Positions 35,346 through 47,277 of a DNA stretch of 64,000 nucleotides are shown one piece after another (position 1 is the first letter of the stretch; each line of letters opens with the position of its first letter). The notes below the pieces were generated by a model. The model ran no database searches, was not told the origin of the DNA, and saw only the letters and a list, made by a program, of their open reading frames with translations. The stretch is from Zychaea mexicana (Eukaryota; Mucoromycota; Mucoromycetes; Mucorales; Lichtheimiaceae): positions 310,001 to 374,000 of the forward strand of contig NW_026516680.1 in the NCBI RefSeq assembly GCF_025766255.1. Direction: 5' to 3'. The position numbers and the translations under genes were made by a program.

Positions 35346-37288
35346 ATGACTTTTCGAACAGCCTATCAACTTTGGTAAAAACAGAAAAATATGATATTCT
35401 TGTTACGAAAACTGGAGCACATTGAGCTCACATGCAAATAATAATCATAGTGTCCAGGTGCAAGAATCATCACTGCGTTTCAATATGCATTTCTTTGTCA
35501 AAGACAATTCTGCACCCAGGTTTGATGATCTTGTCAAGGCAATCCAACACAGTGCTCAGGTAATTAAAGGTTACACGTAAAATCAAATAAGGATCTTGTC
35601 TAAAAGTCTATCTTAAAACAAAAATAACTATTTTACTATAATAACAACAATTTTACAACCTCATAATTTGCACTTATAATAACAACAATATTAATAACAA
35701 TGAACTTTAATCCACCAGGACCTGAGTGTGAACGAATACCAGATTAGGCTCGACACACGGGACCCTGAAAGCAATGTCCTGTGCGACGATCAATCACTGC
35801 GAACTGCACTGCAGACCCTGAACAACAATGACAACCTGCTTAATATCATGCTTAGCCGCAAAAGCCGACATATTTCCGAACAATGTAAGATCATAATGAT
35901 TTAACTAGCGTCATGCAGATTGCAAATTTTAAAAGTGGAAGGGGGACCTGGTCCAGGATGAATTGCGAATCTCACCGACATTTATCACTTACTTTTATTT
36001 TTCTTTTTTTTCAATAGCCAACTTACAGCGACAACAGCAGCAGCCACGCCAATCACAGCAACAGCATCCTTTTCGCCTTAGAGCCATATTAGATGACAAC
36101 GTGCCAGTGGTCAAGCCAACCGTGTATCGATGGAAACCATCGCACAGCACCACAAACTACGTTAATACCGATAACAATAATAGTAATAATTTTAATAATA
36201 ATGGTGGTTCAGATCCATACCGCCGTCGAAGCGCGCCTGTGCAGCCAACTCTTCCATCGATCGATAAACGCGGCAGCATCGATACAAGTACTGGCATACG
36301 AAAAGACTCTGGTGTCTCGCTTGAAGCGGATGAGCCAGTGAAGAAGAAGAAACGGGTACTCTCAGCAGAGGAATCTATGCAATCCAGAAAATTACCAGAA
36401 CTTCAGCATCATGCAGAGCCGTTCTTCTACAATTCTCAAAGAAGGCCGACAGTATTAGAACCCAGGTCACCAAGGATCCATCCGTTGGATCGTCGCACAA
36501 GTTGCACCAGCACAAGCGCGAGTGCAAGTACAAGCAACACCACTCCCACTAGCACTACAAGTGCATTCATGCCTCCCATAGGTCCTCCTTCATCCGCATC
36601 ATCCTCATCTTCATCCTCCTCTTCATCATCCAACTCAACAGGCGTCACGCTACCGGCAATCACGTCAATCACTGCTGGACACCACCATCATCATCCCCAC
36701 CCCTCCCATCATCAGCGAAGAGCAACAGCTGCGCATTTGTTTGATCTGACAAGTAACGCCACAAGAGCCATGTCGTCTTCAACATTGATGCATAATGCGA
36801 CGGAACAACAGCAGCAACGGCATCATCGCGCATCCGCGCCAATGGCATTACAACCGCACCATCATCATCACCTTCAGCAGCATCAGCAACAACAGCATCA
36901 GCAACAACAGCAGCAGCAACAACAGCAGCTCTTTGTGTGCGAAAAAACGATTGATGTTGGTCGTATTTGTGGCCAAACCTTTCGACGTTCTTACGACTTG
37001 TCGCGTCATCAAACGATTCACCTAAAAAACCGGCCGTATTGCTATTGTGATCAATGTGGCAAAAAGTTCACGAGAATGGATGCCTTGCGTCGTCACGAGC
37101 GTGTTCAAGGTCATACACCATCATCCTCTTCTTCTTCTTCTTCGACGCCAGGCGCTGGCCGCATCAAGTATCGGAGTAACCGCACCACCACAACGACAAC
37201 CACAGCACGACCTGTATCTCCTCCAAGTACTTCCTCCGACAGTAATGCACATCGACTTCATCGACATGCTCAGCAGGCTAGAGCATGA
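35346..37288 (+). CDS. PB1-like domain plus C2H2 zinc-finger protein
   Basis: Exons are 35346..35374, 35451..35559, 35719..35884 and 36018..37288, coding for 524 residues. Residues 1-100 read as a PB1 fold: MTFRTAYQL, LRFNMHFFVKDNSAPRFDDL, IRLDTRDPESNVLCDD (the acidic OPCA-like loop), LRTALQTL and LLNIMLS. A long low-complexity middle follows (Asn, Ser, Thr, His, and a Gln run near 36880-36930), with a basic KKKKR patch that could be a nuclear signal. Two C2H2 fingers close the protein. The first is unusually long between its cysteines (CEKTIDVGRICGQTFRRSYD), and the second is YCYCDQCGKKFTRMDALRRH. The tail is Ser/Thr-rich. The first mini-exon (nine codons plus two bases) is the least certain part. 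PB1 domains pair proteins, and the fingers would bind DNA. No specific role can be assigned. Confidence 0.75.
36880..36930 (+). repeat. Poly-Gln coding repeat (CAA/CAG/CAT mix)
   Basis: A run of CAG, CAA and CAT codons inside the PB1/C2H2 gene encodes mostly Gln with some His. Mixed codons make it less prone to slippage than a pure repeat. Confidence 0.7.
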
Positions 37289-37823
37289 TAAACTACTTAC
37301 ATACCCTACTAAATAATGATAAATCTCTTCAACTTTTTAGTAACCTTTGCTTCGTTTATATTCACTTACTTCATACCACCTTTAATTTTTCGTGTTTGCC
37401 TACCAATTTGTTTTGAGTGTCCTTATTTTTTTCTGTTCGTTTTATTGTTACCTTTGGTAAGGTTTCCCTCACCTCAAAAGGGCTTCTTTACATCCGTTTT
37501 CTCTTTTGTACAGCTATTATTTACCTGTTTCTTTTTGCACAAGTGAATGCAGTATGATTCTCCCCTCCTAATCCACATCACCCATGCCTTTCTCTTTCCT
37601 CTGCTCATGTTTTAGTGCCATATACTGTAAATCTACCCTCCTATATACCAGATCTTTGCCTTTAGAAAGGGGATTGTATCCTCCCATTTTCTTCTTGCTC
37701 CCTTAATTCTTTCTTTCTTCCAAATAAATTAATGTTAATTCACATAAAAAACAAATCTATTAAGATATTTACAGGTATAGTGTAGTAGAGCATTTTTTTG
37801 CGTATAGTACATGATTGTTGTTT
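37289..37823. other. Convergent 3' flanks
   Basis: T-rich region between the ends of two convergent genes. The AATAAA-like AAATAAATT at 37720 could serve polyadenylation. No gene is seen. Confidence 0.4.
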
Positions 37824-38328
37824 TCAAGCGTGACCCACGTCGCGTGCTTCCCATACTTCTTCCGAATTCCGAAGCTGTTTCTTTTGTGAATCTTTTTCTT
37901 GGTCTCGTCTTCGAATCATTCGCTGTTGTAACACAACACGTGAGTATTCGCGTGTAAACTATTAGTCTTTGGGCTCCACCCCTGCCCTTGTCAAACTTAC
38001 ATCAGCTTCCTCATTCGATTTCGTTTTAGTTTTCAGACAGAACTTGAAATCTTCCCAACGAGCAGAACAATCTTTCTTTTCACCATAGCGATAATAGTGG
38101 ATTGCCTGAGCACCCAGTGCTGTCAAAAAACAAAAAGTAAAATTTGTTAGTTGATTCCCAAATCTTAATTAAGCATGCCTTTTCAATCCATTACTTACTA
38201 TAACATTGAAACACGGAGTCAAATGCTTGCGTTACGCTGCAATTTGCATATTCACGTTTAGTCTCTGTTTCGAATTCTTTAAAGAACTCGGCCGTGTCGG
38301 CATCGTGGTGTTGTGAATCATTACTCAT
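37824..38328 (-). CDS. Emi1-like (DUF3128) twin-cysteine protein
   Basis: Exons are 38199..38328, 38001..38119 and 37824..37922, coding for 115 residues. Four cysteines sit as two pairs (residues 30/42 and 61/71) in a helical hairpin pattern. The segment QAIHYYRYGEKKDCSARWED then FKFCLKTK matches the DUF3128 core found in yeast Emi1 and relatives. The C-terminus is charged and helical (RMIRRRDQEKDSQKKQ). Introns start GTAAGT and join in phase. Emi1-type proteins are linked to mitochondria and to early meiotic gene induction in yeast. Paired cysteines would fit oxidative import into the intermembrane space. The function here is inferred only from the family. Confidence 0.85.
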
Positions 38329-39937
38329 TTTGTTAAAGCGAGGAAAAACAAGGCTGGGCGGGGTGTTAGCTGTTGAACCGAGATTTTTTTTTGTTTCGGT
38401 GATTACCCAGCCGACAGAGCTGCATAGAATGCCATACCAGTTATAAAAGCTGTGTGCTACAAGAGGAGGTCATTGCTTTGAATGAAAAGGCTGTAAGTGT
38501 TCCGATTGCTGTGGCAACCCGGACCCGATCCTGTTGTCTTATTGTTGTCATGCGGTTGCTATTATGATATACAAGATGATGATACCCAGGTCTGGCCCTA
38601 TAGCAAATGGAATGTGAACGCGATCATGAGTACCTGGCTATTGCATTTAGCTTATCCGAGAAAAGAAAGAGTGAGTTTCATAGCGTGCGTCAAAACTCCA
38701 CGGCAATAGCTACAACCATCAAACTCTGTTACGATCTCGGTAGCACACCGACAAGGTTTAACTGGCCCAATCAAAAGTTGGCAAGTTGTTCTTACAAAGA
38801 AAGCACAACAGTGCATCTTGGATATCGTCGTGGAGTTCTTTTTGGTGCTACTAAAGTGTAGCTCTCCCGCTTATGTTAGCAGCATCCAGACATGATACGT
38901 CGTGCTAATGTGTAATAAGTGGTATAAGCTCAGAAATGGTAGTACAACCACAAGGGTTTGGTGGTGATTGTAACAATCATTGCTTGTGCCACCACAAATA
39001 AAGAGGCGATGTTTGCGATGGTGCATACAGCACATCGAGGATGAAAGCTATGGATAGATGCTCAGCCATGTAGGTTTCTTGGGATAATGCAACTCAATTG
39101 CAAAAAGCAACAGCAGCATACATATCCATCTCTTTTTCGGGACTATTCTTAACGTCAATTGCAAGTCAAGATAGAAAAAGAGTGTATTGTAAATTTGGTG
39201 GTAGGCTTTACATTCGAAAAGGTGCTTGTTTTTTATGATTCGTTTTTCTCGAGATCAAAGGAGAGACACTTGATTTCAGAGTTTAATCCAGGTAGCTGAT
39301 TGTTGAGAGTTACCGTTTGGTCCAGGCTGATGACTCATAGCGCGTTAACCATAGCTCATGCTAGTGTTTCCAAAGTCATACTTTATCTTATGGACGTGGC
39401 ATGGTTAGACGAACAGCTACTATAAACGTACATATTTAACGTTCAAAGGGGGCCAATGCGGCGGACCAACAAATGACTTGATGAAGGACCGCGCAGCAGC
39501 GGCAAACTGCAGAGGGCTAACCGGAAGCAACCTTTCCTTTTTTACAATTTTTAGCCTTTTACGTCGATAAGCAGAATGGTCCGAGGAGGGGGGGGAATAT
39601 TTGTTTATGAGCGGAAACAACGAATTATCCACTCTACTACGGTACCACACCCACGGTTGACTACATCAGACAGTAGTATCGAAGACTAAGTGGACAAGAA
39701 CAAAGACGAGGAAGGATGCCAAGACAGTACATTGCTCAACCTATCATCATGCATGAATCCTCCTGAGAGCAAAGAGGTTCCGCGAGAAAGGAAAGAAAAA
39801 CAAAAAAAATCGTCGTCGCCGCAGCAACGGCCCCTTCCTTACTCAGATGTTAAATTACCTCAAAGCTTGAATCGTGCGGAAAATCTTTTGCGTTTTTCTT
39901 CTCCTCTTCCTTCTCTCTTCCAATAACGATAGTAGAG
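38329..39937. other. Divergent intergenic region
   Basis: 1.6 kb between the Emi1-like and ABC-transporter start codons. It contains both promoters. A short plus-strand frame at 38607-38861 has even composition (for example IKLCYDLGSTPTRFNW) and may be a fossil exon, but nothing connects to it. No RNA gene or repeat is seen. Confidence 0.35.
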
Positions 39938-42900
39938 ATGCTCGATTGCAGCTTATCCGTAAGGCCGTTTCCTCTCTCTTAAATTTGTGTATCCATAAAC
40001 ATAAACAATTGACGTTTTTTCTTTGGTTTTAAGGATCCGTGGGTAGGCGGCAATTTCGCACCTTGTTTTCGGGAAGCGTACGTCATTATCATATCCAACA
40101 GAATATTTACTTACACACAGTATATGTTATGAGAAAACGCTCACAACCGGTATTCATTCCTCAGTGTTTTAGACGGTCTGATCCCGATCGCGCTGTTTGT
40201 TTGGTCAGTGTCTGCCGTCCTTTTCAGCTACGTTCGTCATGTTCGCAGAACGTCGGCAGTCTACACGCCACTGAAGAGCAATCAACCAAGCAATTATGGC
40301 GGTTATGGCGCCACCACCGTGCCCTCGATCACTGAAGACGATGAACGAGTTGACGACGATGCTTCGTCCTCTGACAGTACCATATCTCCTTTATATGAAG
40401 AACGTTCGCTGCGATGGTCGTTTTACAATTGTACAAGATTGGCAGCAGCCACGATCCAAGTCGCCGTATACCTCTACTCGCTGGGACAGTTGGTGACTGA
40501 GCACTATGACTTTGATGAATCCGTGGAAGGAAGTAAGCTGACATTAACGGCAGCACTTGTTGCAAACCTCATTTTTTGGGTAAGTACATGCGGGATATCA
40601 TGAAAGAGCAAACGAGGAAGAAAATCAGAGAATGATTAAAGGATGAGGGGTAATGGATGGCTTGGAACTGGTTTTAAATTGTGTACCGATATCTGTAGGG
40701 ATATGCACTGTTGATCTCCATCGCCAACATCTTGCTGACAGCAACGTCCAAGAAGCCCGTTGCAGACGATATCTGTTTCCAACTCAATCTCCTGTACCTT
40801 GGCCATTTCTGTATCAACCTCGTTGACTTGCGCTCTTTCTATATTGTCCATTATACCGATATATCCGTTGAGGGCTATGTGCATTCAATCTTAACCGCAT
40901 GTGTTACATCTATTCTCCTTTCAATCATCATCCACGAAGAGCGTCATTCCCCTGTCGAACCTGTCGTTGCTGATACGGTAAAGAAAACCCACCACGATTT
41001 CTCTTATAGTACTGCGTAACAACTTTGAGGCTGATTCTTGAGTCGTGGGTTATATGTGATTACAGGGACGCGTGCAATCCACGGAGAACTGGGCTTCGTT
41101 GTATTCCCAGTTCTTGTTCAGCTGGGTCGAGTCAATGATGAAGGAAGGATACAGACGTACATTGAACGCAGAGGATCTCAACGAATTGCCTCCCGAGAAT
41201 AGAGCAAAGAACATCTTGTCATCTTATCGAAAGCACAAGACCCGTTCGATCCTGGTGTCCTTGTTCAGAACGTACAAATTGACCTTTGTCAAGCAGTTCC
41301 TGTACTGTGCAGTGTGGAATGGTAACGTTTCTTTCATATTTATAACCCTTAGCGAAGGAGACGCCTCATGTTATGCAGGGAGTGCTCATATATATGATAC
41401 GCGTGGTTGATTAGTTGGTATGTTTGGTCCGCCTCTCTTCCTGAACAAGATCATCAAGTATATCGAAAACGGCGATCAGAACGAAGAACCGGTGTCCACC
41501 GCATACTTGTATGTGATTGGTCTATTCGTTACTGGTGCGCTGCAGACATTGGCCGTGCAGCAGGCCTTGTACATTGGCCGCACAAACGGTGTCCGCATCC
41601 AAGCGATTGTGATCGGTGAGGTCTTTTCCAAGTCCCTGAGACGCCGCGACACCACGGGAGCTACTGATGCTGAGGACGAAAAGGATGGAGAAACTTCCAA
41701 AAATGTCAACAACTTGCTTTCGGTGGATGCACAAAAATTGGGCGAGTTTATTGCGTACTGCTTCTATGTCTACTCATACCCCATCCAAATCGTCATCAGT
41801 ATCTACTGTCTGTACGAACTTCTCGGCGCCGCTCCCTTGTATGGTGTTTTGGTGATGATTTTCACGCAGCCTATCACATTCTATGTCAGCAAACGATTCG
41901 AGACGCTGCAAAAGGATCTCATGGCGGCCACCGACAAGCGTCTCAAGATTGTCAATGAGATGCTATCGGCGATTCGTATCATCAAGTTTTTTGCATGGGA
42001 AAAGGAGTTCCGCACACGCGTGCTGACTGCTCGACAAACCGAACTGAAAGCCATCCGTGCTCGTCTTTTTATGTTTATGCATATGATGAACGCCTGGTTC
42101 CTCATTCCTATCCTTATCATGATTACCGTTTTCTACATCTACACTCTGGATCACAAGCTGACGGCATCCACTGCGTTTACTGCCCTTGCCTTGTTTAACA
42201 CGTTCCGTGCTGCTCTCGACGAATTCCCCATGATCATTTCGTTCGTCCTCCAAGCCAATGTATCCGCAAAACGTATCGAGAGCTTCTTGGATGAAGACGA
42301 AGTTGAGATTCCTGAACCATCTTCAGCTTTGGATGGTACCCAAATTGGTTTTGTCGGCGATGCTGCCTTCAGCTGGGAAAAGCCTGACGTATCGGATCAG
42401 GATAGCGAGAGCAAGATTTCTCTACGTGACCTCAACTTGTCTTTCCCTGTCAACAAGCTATCCATCGTATGTGGTCCTACCGGCTCTGGTAAAACCACTC
42501 TGCTGGCATCTCTTTTGGGCGAGACGTGGTGTGTGCGCGGCAGCGTTCGTCTCCCTCGCATTGTTCCCACTCGCACGAGTCCTTTGGGTGGCGCGGTTTC
42601 TGGAATTGCCTATGTTGCACAAACTGCTTGGTTACAAAATTGCAGCATCCGTGACAATATCCTCTTTGGTCTTCCCTATAATGCCGAACGCTATGAGAAG
42701 GTGCTCTATGCCACTGCATTGACTCGTGATCTCGATATCCTGGAATTCGGTGACTCGACAGAAATTGGCGAAAAGGGTGTTACCCTCAGTGGTGGTCAAA
42801 AGCAGAGGTAAATTGCGACTTTTCTCATGATTTTAAAGCTGTTATACTAATGGTTGAACTGTCATACAAAACAATTCAATAGAGTGGCAATCGCTCGTGC

Positions 42901-45454
42901 CGTTTACTCTCAAGCCGAAACCGTTATTCTAGACGATTGTCTCAGTGCTGTTGATGCTCATACTGCGAAGCACTTGTATGAACATTGTCTGACTGGCGAA
43001 TTGAGTAAGCTCAACACATATATTTGTCCTCTACAGTAAAAGAGAACGACCTGGACCTTTCTAACTGGATTTTTTGTGTATAAAAAGTGCACGGACGAAC
43101 CATCATCCTTGTTACTCATCATGTTGGATTGTGCCTCAAGAGTGCATCCTACATTGTTGCTTTGAAGGATGGCAAGGTAGCTGGCGCTGGTGATCCTCAA
43201 TCCATGCTCAAGAGCGGTGTATTGGGTGAAGAGCTCGCTCGTAACCAAGAAGAGCAGAACGAAGCCAAGGAAGAAGCCGCAACGGATGGACCTATCCCGG
43301 TTGTTCCTCAATCATCAAAGAAGCAGCAGCAGGATGGCGCAGGCAAGCTTGTCGAAGATGAAGTTCGTGCCGAAGGCGGTGTCAAATGGTCAGTCTACGA
43401 TACCTACATCGGCGCATCCGGTGGATACACTTACTGGGTCATTATACTGGTGCTTTTCAGTCTTGCACAAGGAGCTGTATTAATGCAGGATTACTGGATT
43501 AAGGTTTGGGCTAGCGCATACCCACCAGGAGCTGAAGATGATACTAGCAGAGACAACAGTACCAGCAGCAGTGTTGGTATTTTCTCAGGTGGCTCTTACC
43601 TTGGTTCATCGTCTGAGCCTGGTACTTTCAGCGTCCATTATGTGACTCCCATGGTCGCTAAGGAAGAACACGTTGATGTCAAGTATTATCTTGGTGTCTA
43701 CTTCCTGCTCGGTGTTGTTGCGCTTATTGTTACATCCGGTCGTTCGTTGGCTTTGTTTATTGGATCGATCCGTGCTTCTCGTCGTCTCCACGAGCAATTA
43801 TTGGACAGAATCCTGCATGCTAAGGTGCGATTTTTTGACACAACGCCTCTTGGTCGCATTGTCAACCGCTTCTCGTCTGATCTCGAAACGATTGATCAAG
43901 AAGTTTCCCCTTCGCTTTCCTTCCTGCTGTACTCGATCGTGTCGACGTTTTGCATTGTCGCGTTGATTACCTATGTCGTACCTGCCTTTGTCGTTCCCGG
44001 AACGCTTATTGCCGTTTTGTACTGGTTGGTCGGTGCCTACTATCTAGCAACATCACGTGATATGAAGCGTCTCAACTCGGTCAGCCGTAGTCCTATCTAC
44101 GTGCAATTCAACGAAAGTGTGAACGGTGTCACTACTATCCGTGCATTTGGGTCACAGTATCGCTTTGTTGCCGAAAATCACTCGCGTATTGATAACAACA
44201 ACCGCCCATTCTTGTGGATGTGGGCTACGAACCGCTGGCTTCACGCACGCGTGGAAGTTGTTGGCTCCTTTGTCGGTTTTTGTGCTGGTCTTGTCATGGT
44301 CATGGCTCGTGATTGGATTGATCCCGGTATGGCTGGTCTTTCTCTGAGCTACGCTTTGACCTTCACATTCCATGTGCTTTGTGAGTTTACGTTCCAATTG
44401 ATCCGCTGATCAGAGAAATAGAATTGCTAACTTTATGTTATACGAAAATATAGGGGTCGTCCGCATGTACGCTGTCAACGAAATGAACATGAATGCTATT
44501 GAGCGTCTCCACGAGTATTTGGATGTTGATCAGGAACCACCAGCACGTATCGCTGCCACCTGTCCTCCTGCAAGCTGGCCCGAGGCAGGTTCCATCAAAG
44601 TGGACGACCTCGTCATGCAGTATGCACCCGACAGTCCTGCTGTGTTGCGCAACGTTTCGTTCGAAACTCGTCCTCGCGAGAAGATCGGTATCGTTGGTCG
44701 AACTGGCAGTGGTAAGTTTCTATCTACTGGAACCAGAGAGATGAAAACGCATGATGACTCAAAGCAATTCTTTTGTTTTTGTAAAGGTAAATCAACTCTG
44801 ACTCTATCCTTGTTCCGATTCATGGAGGCTACCTCTGGTCGTATTTGCATTGATGGCGTCGATATCAGCAAGATTGGCCTCGAAGACCTGCGCTCACGAC
44901 TCACAATTATTCCTCAAGACCCAGTGCTATTCTCTGGCACTTTGCGCAGCAACTTGGATCCATTTGACCAACACGACGAAGCCGAACTTTGGGCTGCTAT
45001 GAAACGATCACATCTTATCGACCTTCGCGATGACAATGACGCAAACGACAACAAGAATGTAACGCTTGATTCTCCAGTGACGGAGAACGGCAGTAATTGG
45101 TCTCAAGGTCAACGTCAATTGATTGCTTTGGCTCGAGCCCTTGTCAAAAAGTCCAGTCTGATCATTTTGGATGAAGCCACGTCCTCTGTTGACTTTGATA
45201 CCGATCACAAGATTCAGCAAACTATTCGTGAAGAATTTGTTGACTCGTCCTTGCTGTGTATCGCTCACCGTATCCGCACAGTTGCTGATTATGATCGTAT
45301 TCTTGTGCTTGACCATGGTAAGGTCATTGAATTTGATACGCCCTACAACCTGATTAATCGGGAAGACGGTGTTTTTAAACAAATGTGCGAACGTAGCGGC
45401 GAGTTTTCCGAGCTGCTGGCAATTGCCACAGCAAAGTTTGAACAACAACAGTAG
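39938..45454 (+). CDS. ABCC/MRP-type ABC transporter (full transporter with TMD0)
   Basis: Ten exons: 39938..39958, 40034..40077, 40165..40579, 40699..40977, 41066..41321, 41415..42807, 42883..43004, 43088..44380, 44454..44711 and 44787..45454, coding for 1582 residues. The first three exons assemble an MRP1-like N-terminus (MLDCSLS, DPWVGGNFAPCF, VLDGLIPIALFVW), so the extra TMD0 is present. NBD1 has Walker A GPTGSGKT (near residue 691), signature LSGGQKQR and Walker B VILDDCLSAVD. NBD2 has GRTGSGKST, signature WSQGQRQL and Walker B LIILDEATSSVD. FGPPLFLNKIIKYIEN and RMYAVNEMN are typical ABCC blocks. The family exports glutathione, glucuronide and other conjugates at the vacuole or plasma membrane. 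The exact substrate is unknown. All ten exons join in phase, though the two tiny 5' exons rest on motif fit. Confidence 0.93.
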
Positions 45455-46389
45455 TAGCAATAGCATTCTTAGATCTCTCTTCATTATCTCATATCCCTTG
45501 TTTTCTTCTTATTTTCAATACATATATCTACATGTACGATATCAAATGTATTTTTCTTTTTCTTTGCATTGTGCCCTATGTGGTTATCACCCATTAAAGT
45601 TTTGTTTTCATATATAACACAAAACCACATTTATATAATTATTACATACTCACCTATTCAAATTTCTCTAGATGTGCACTAAGGTTTCCTTGTTAATACG
45701 ACCAATAAGGGTTGTAGATAGTTAATGTACTTCCTTTTGTCGCATTTCATGGGGAAGCACAGGTTGCTACCAGTAGGAATATGTTAGCGCTTGTAGTAGT
45801 CGGTTCGCTAGAGCGACCGTATTTGTATTGTCCGCGTTGACTGGTTTGAATGAAGTTATTATTCATAGAATAGATGTATGTGTGTTTCCAAAAGTTTTAT
45901 AATGCTATCATACACGAACCTGATACTATGTGGTTATGTAGAAGTCTCTCAATGCTTATACTGTACTAGGTATCATCAAGCATATATTCAATCCACATTT
46001 ATATAATGATTTTGTAAAATCAATGGAGATTTTTATAGCGAGTTTCTGTAGTACATTCTAGTACAACAAATCTCTGTTGGTAATTGCTGGGTGTTACATC
46101 CATATACCTGGATGCTAAAGTCCCGCAATAATCTTGCTGTAGCTGCCATGGCGTCCAGAAGCCCTGACATTGCTGAATATGCTATTTGCCTGGTGCATCA
46201 ATTATTAATATATAGCACTAGTATCAAATTGATCCGTCCCTTTTGCATGGATTAGTGTCAATATCTTGCCTTTCATAAGGAACTTCCGCACTTTTATAGA
46301 TTCGCCTTTGACCTTTGCAAGAATAACATTTCGCATAAACCTGGGCTTCCCAATCTCATAACCTCGAGATCTGTACATGATATGTTTTA
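45455..46389. other. Intergenic, no supported gene
   Basis: 3' flank of the ABC transporter and AT-rich spacer. The phrase CCACATTTATATAAT recurs at about 45627 and 45991. Nothing else is notable. Confidence 0.35.
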
Positions 46390-47083
46390 AGACGTATGCG
46401 AACGGCGATTATTTCTCGATTGGAAGAGGTTGCCTATATGTTGAAGTGGTCTGACTTTCGACCAAGCTGGTGTGCAATCGCACAGGTTCTCGTGCCAACT
46501 TTTGAAAACTCGTAGCATTTCTAAGTGGCCTATGGCTTGTAACTGTTTCATGACGATGACTAAATCTCGTACTGCAAGTTCGCAGTGATATCAAATCGCG
46601 ATCTTTGCTGTATCACAGCGCTTTTACCGTGTTCATCGTCGTGTGTCCTTGTTCATAGATTTGGATAGCCTGCCGCTGCTTGCCACGCATCAAATGTAAT
46701 TTTCTCGCACAAGCATAGCCTGCTGCTAGTGACGGTGCAAGCTGTATCATAAGGTCGACATCCTTCATAGCCCTTTTGGAGTCTGCCGTCATGCCATGTG
46801 CTGTAGCTCGAAGTTTAAGTACCTCATGATGCTATTTTATAATATCGTCAGCGGCAGCAGTGGCGTGGTCAACAGCGTCTGCGAAACGGGAGTCAGAGAA
46901 CGCGACTTGCTGCGATCTTTTTATTCTATAAATGGTGCTTGACTTTTCAAAAGTACCACGCTTGTTAAGTGTTGAGACTTTGTTCATTGTTTTGGTTGGG
47001 TTTTGCATTTCCGTATTTCCGTTGATTGTTGAGTCTGGTTTTAGTTTTGACAGTGCAAAGACCGTCAAAGGGACTGGTTGCAA
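46390..47083 (-). pseudogene. Decayed TPR/F-box protein gene (Pof3-like)
   Basis: On the minus strand, RFADAVDHATAAADDIIK is followed by an in-frame TAG. The same frame continues with HEVLKLRATAHGMTAD, RAMKDVDLMIQLAPSLAAGY and RQAIQIYEQG, a run of TPR-like helices. About 100 bp further on, another frame reads LRVFKSWHENLCDCTPAWSK, the pattern of an F-box C-terminal half (Trp plus cysteines plus PAW). TPR followed by F-box is the architecture of fungal Pof3-type ubiquitin-ligase adaptors. The stop, the frame changes and the absent leucine-rich part show a non-functional fragment. Confidence 0.6.
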
Positions 47084-47277
47084 ATGAATTTAAATGAGTC
47101 GTCGGGCTTGGATTTCTTATATCGCCACATATGGCGGCTCAGTGGACCAGTCCAGCTGTTCCAAGAGAAAACTCAAAATGGCAGACTCGTAAGCGTGTTC
47201 CCTCAGCATTGCTTAGATTGCATTCATTTCTATTCGACTGGAACTAACTTTTTTATTCACTGCTCCTTTAAAGACAG

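Noticed and set aside
43087..43311. Separate transporter gene beginning at 43087
   Set aside because: The frame joins the preceding exon in phase (donor at 43005) within one ABC transporter, and the first codon there is not ATG.
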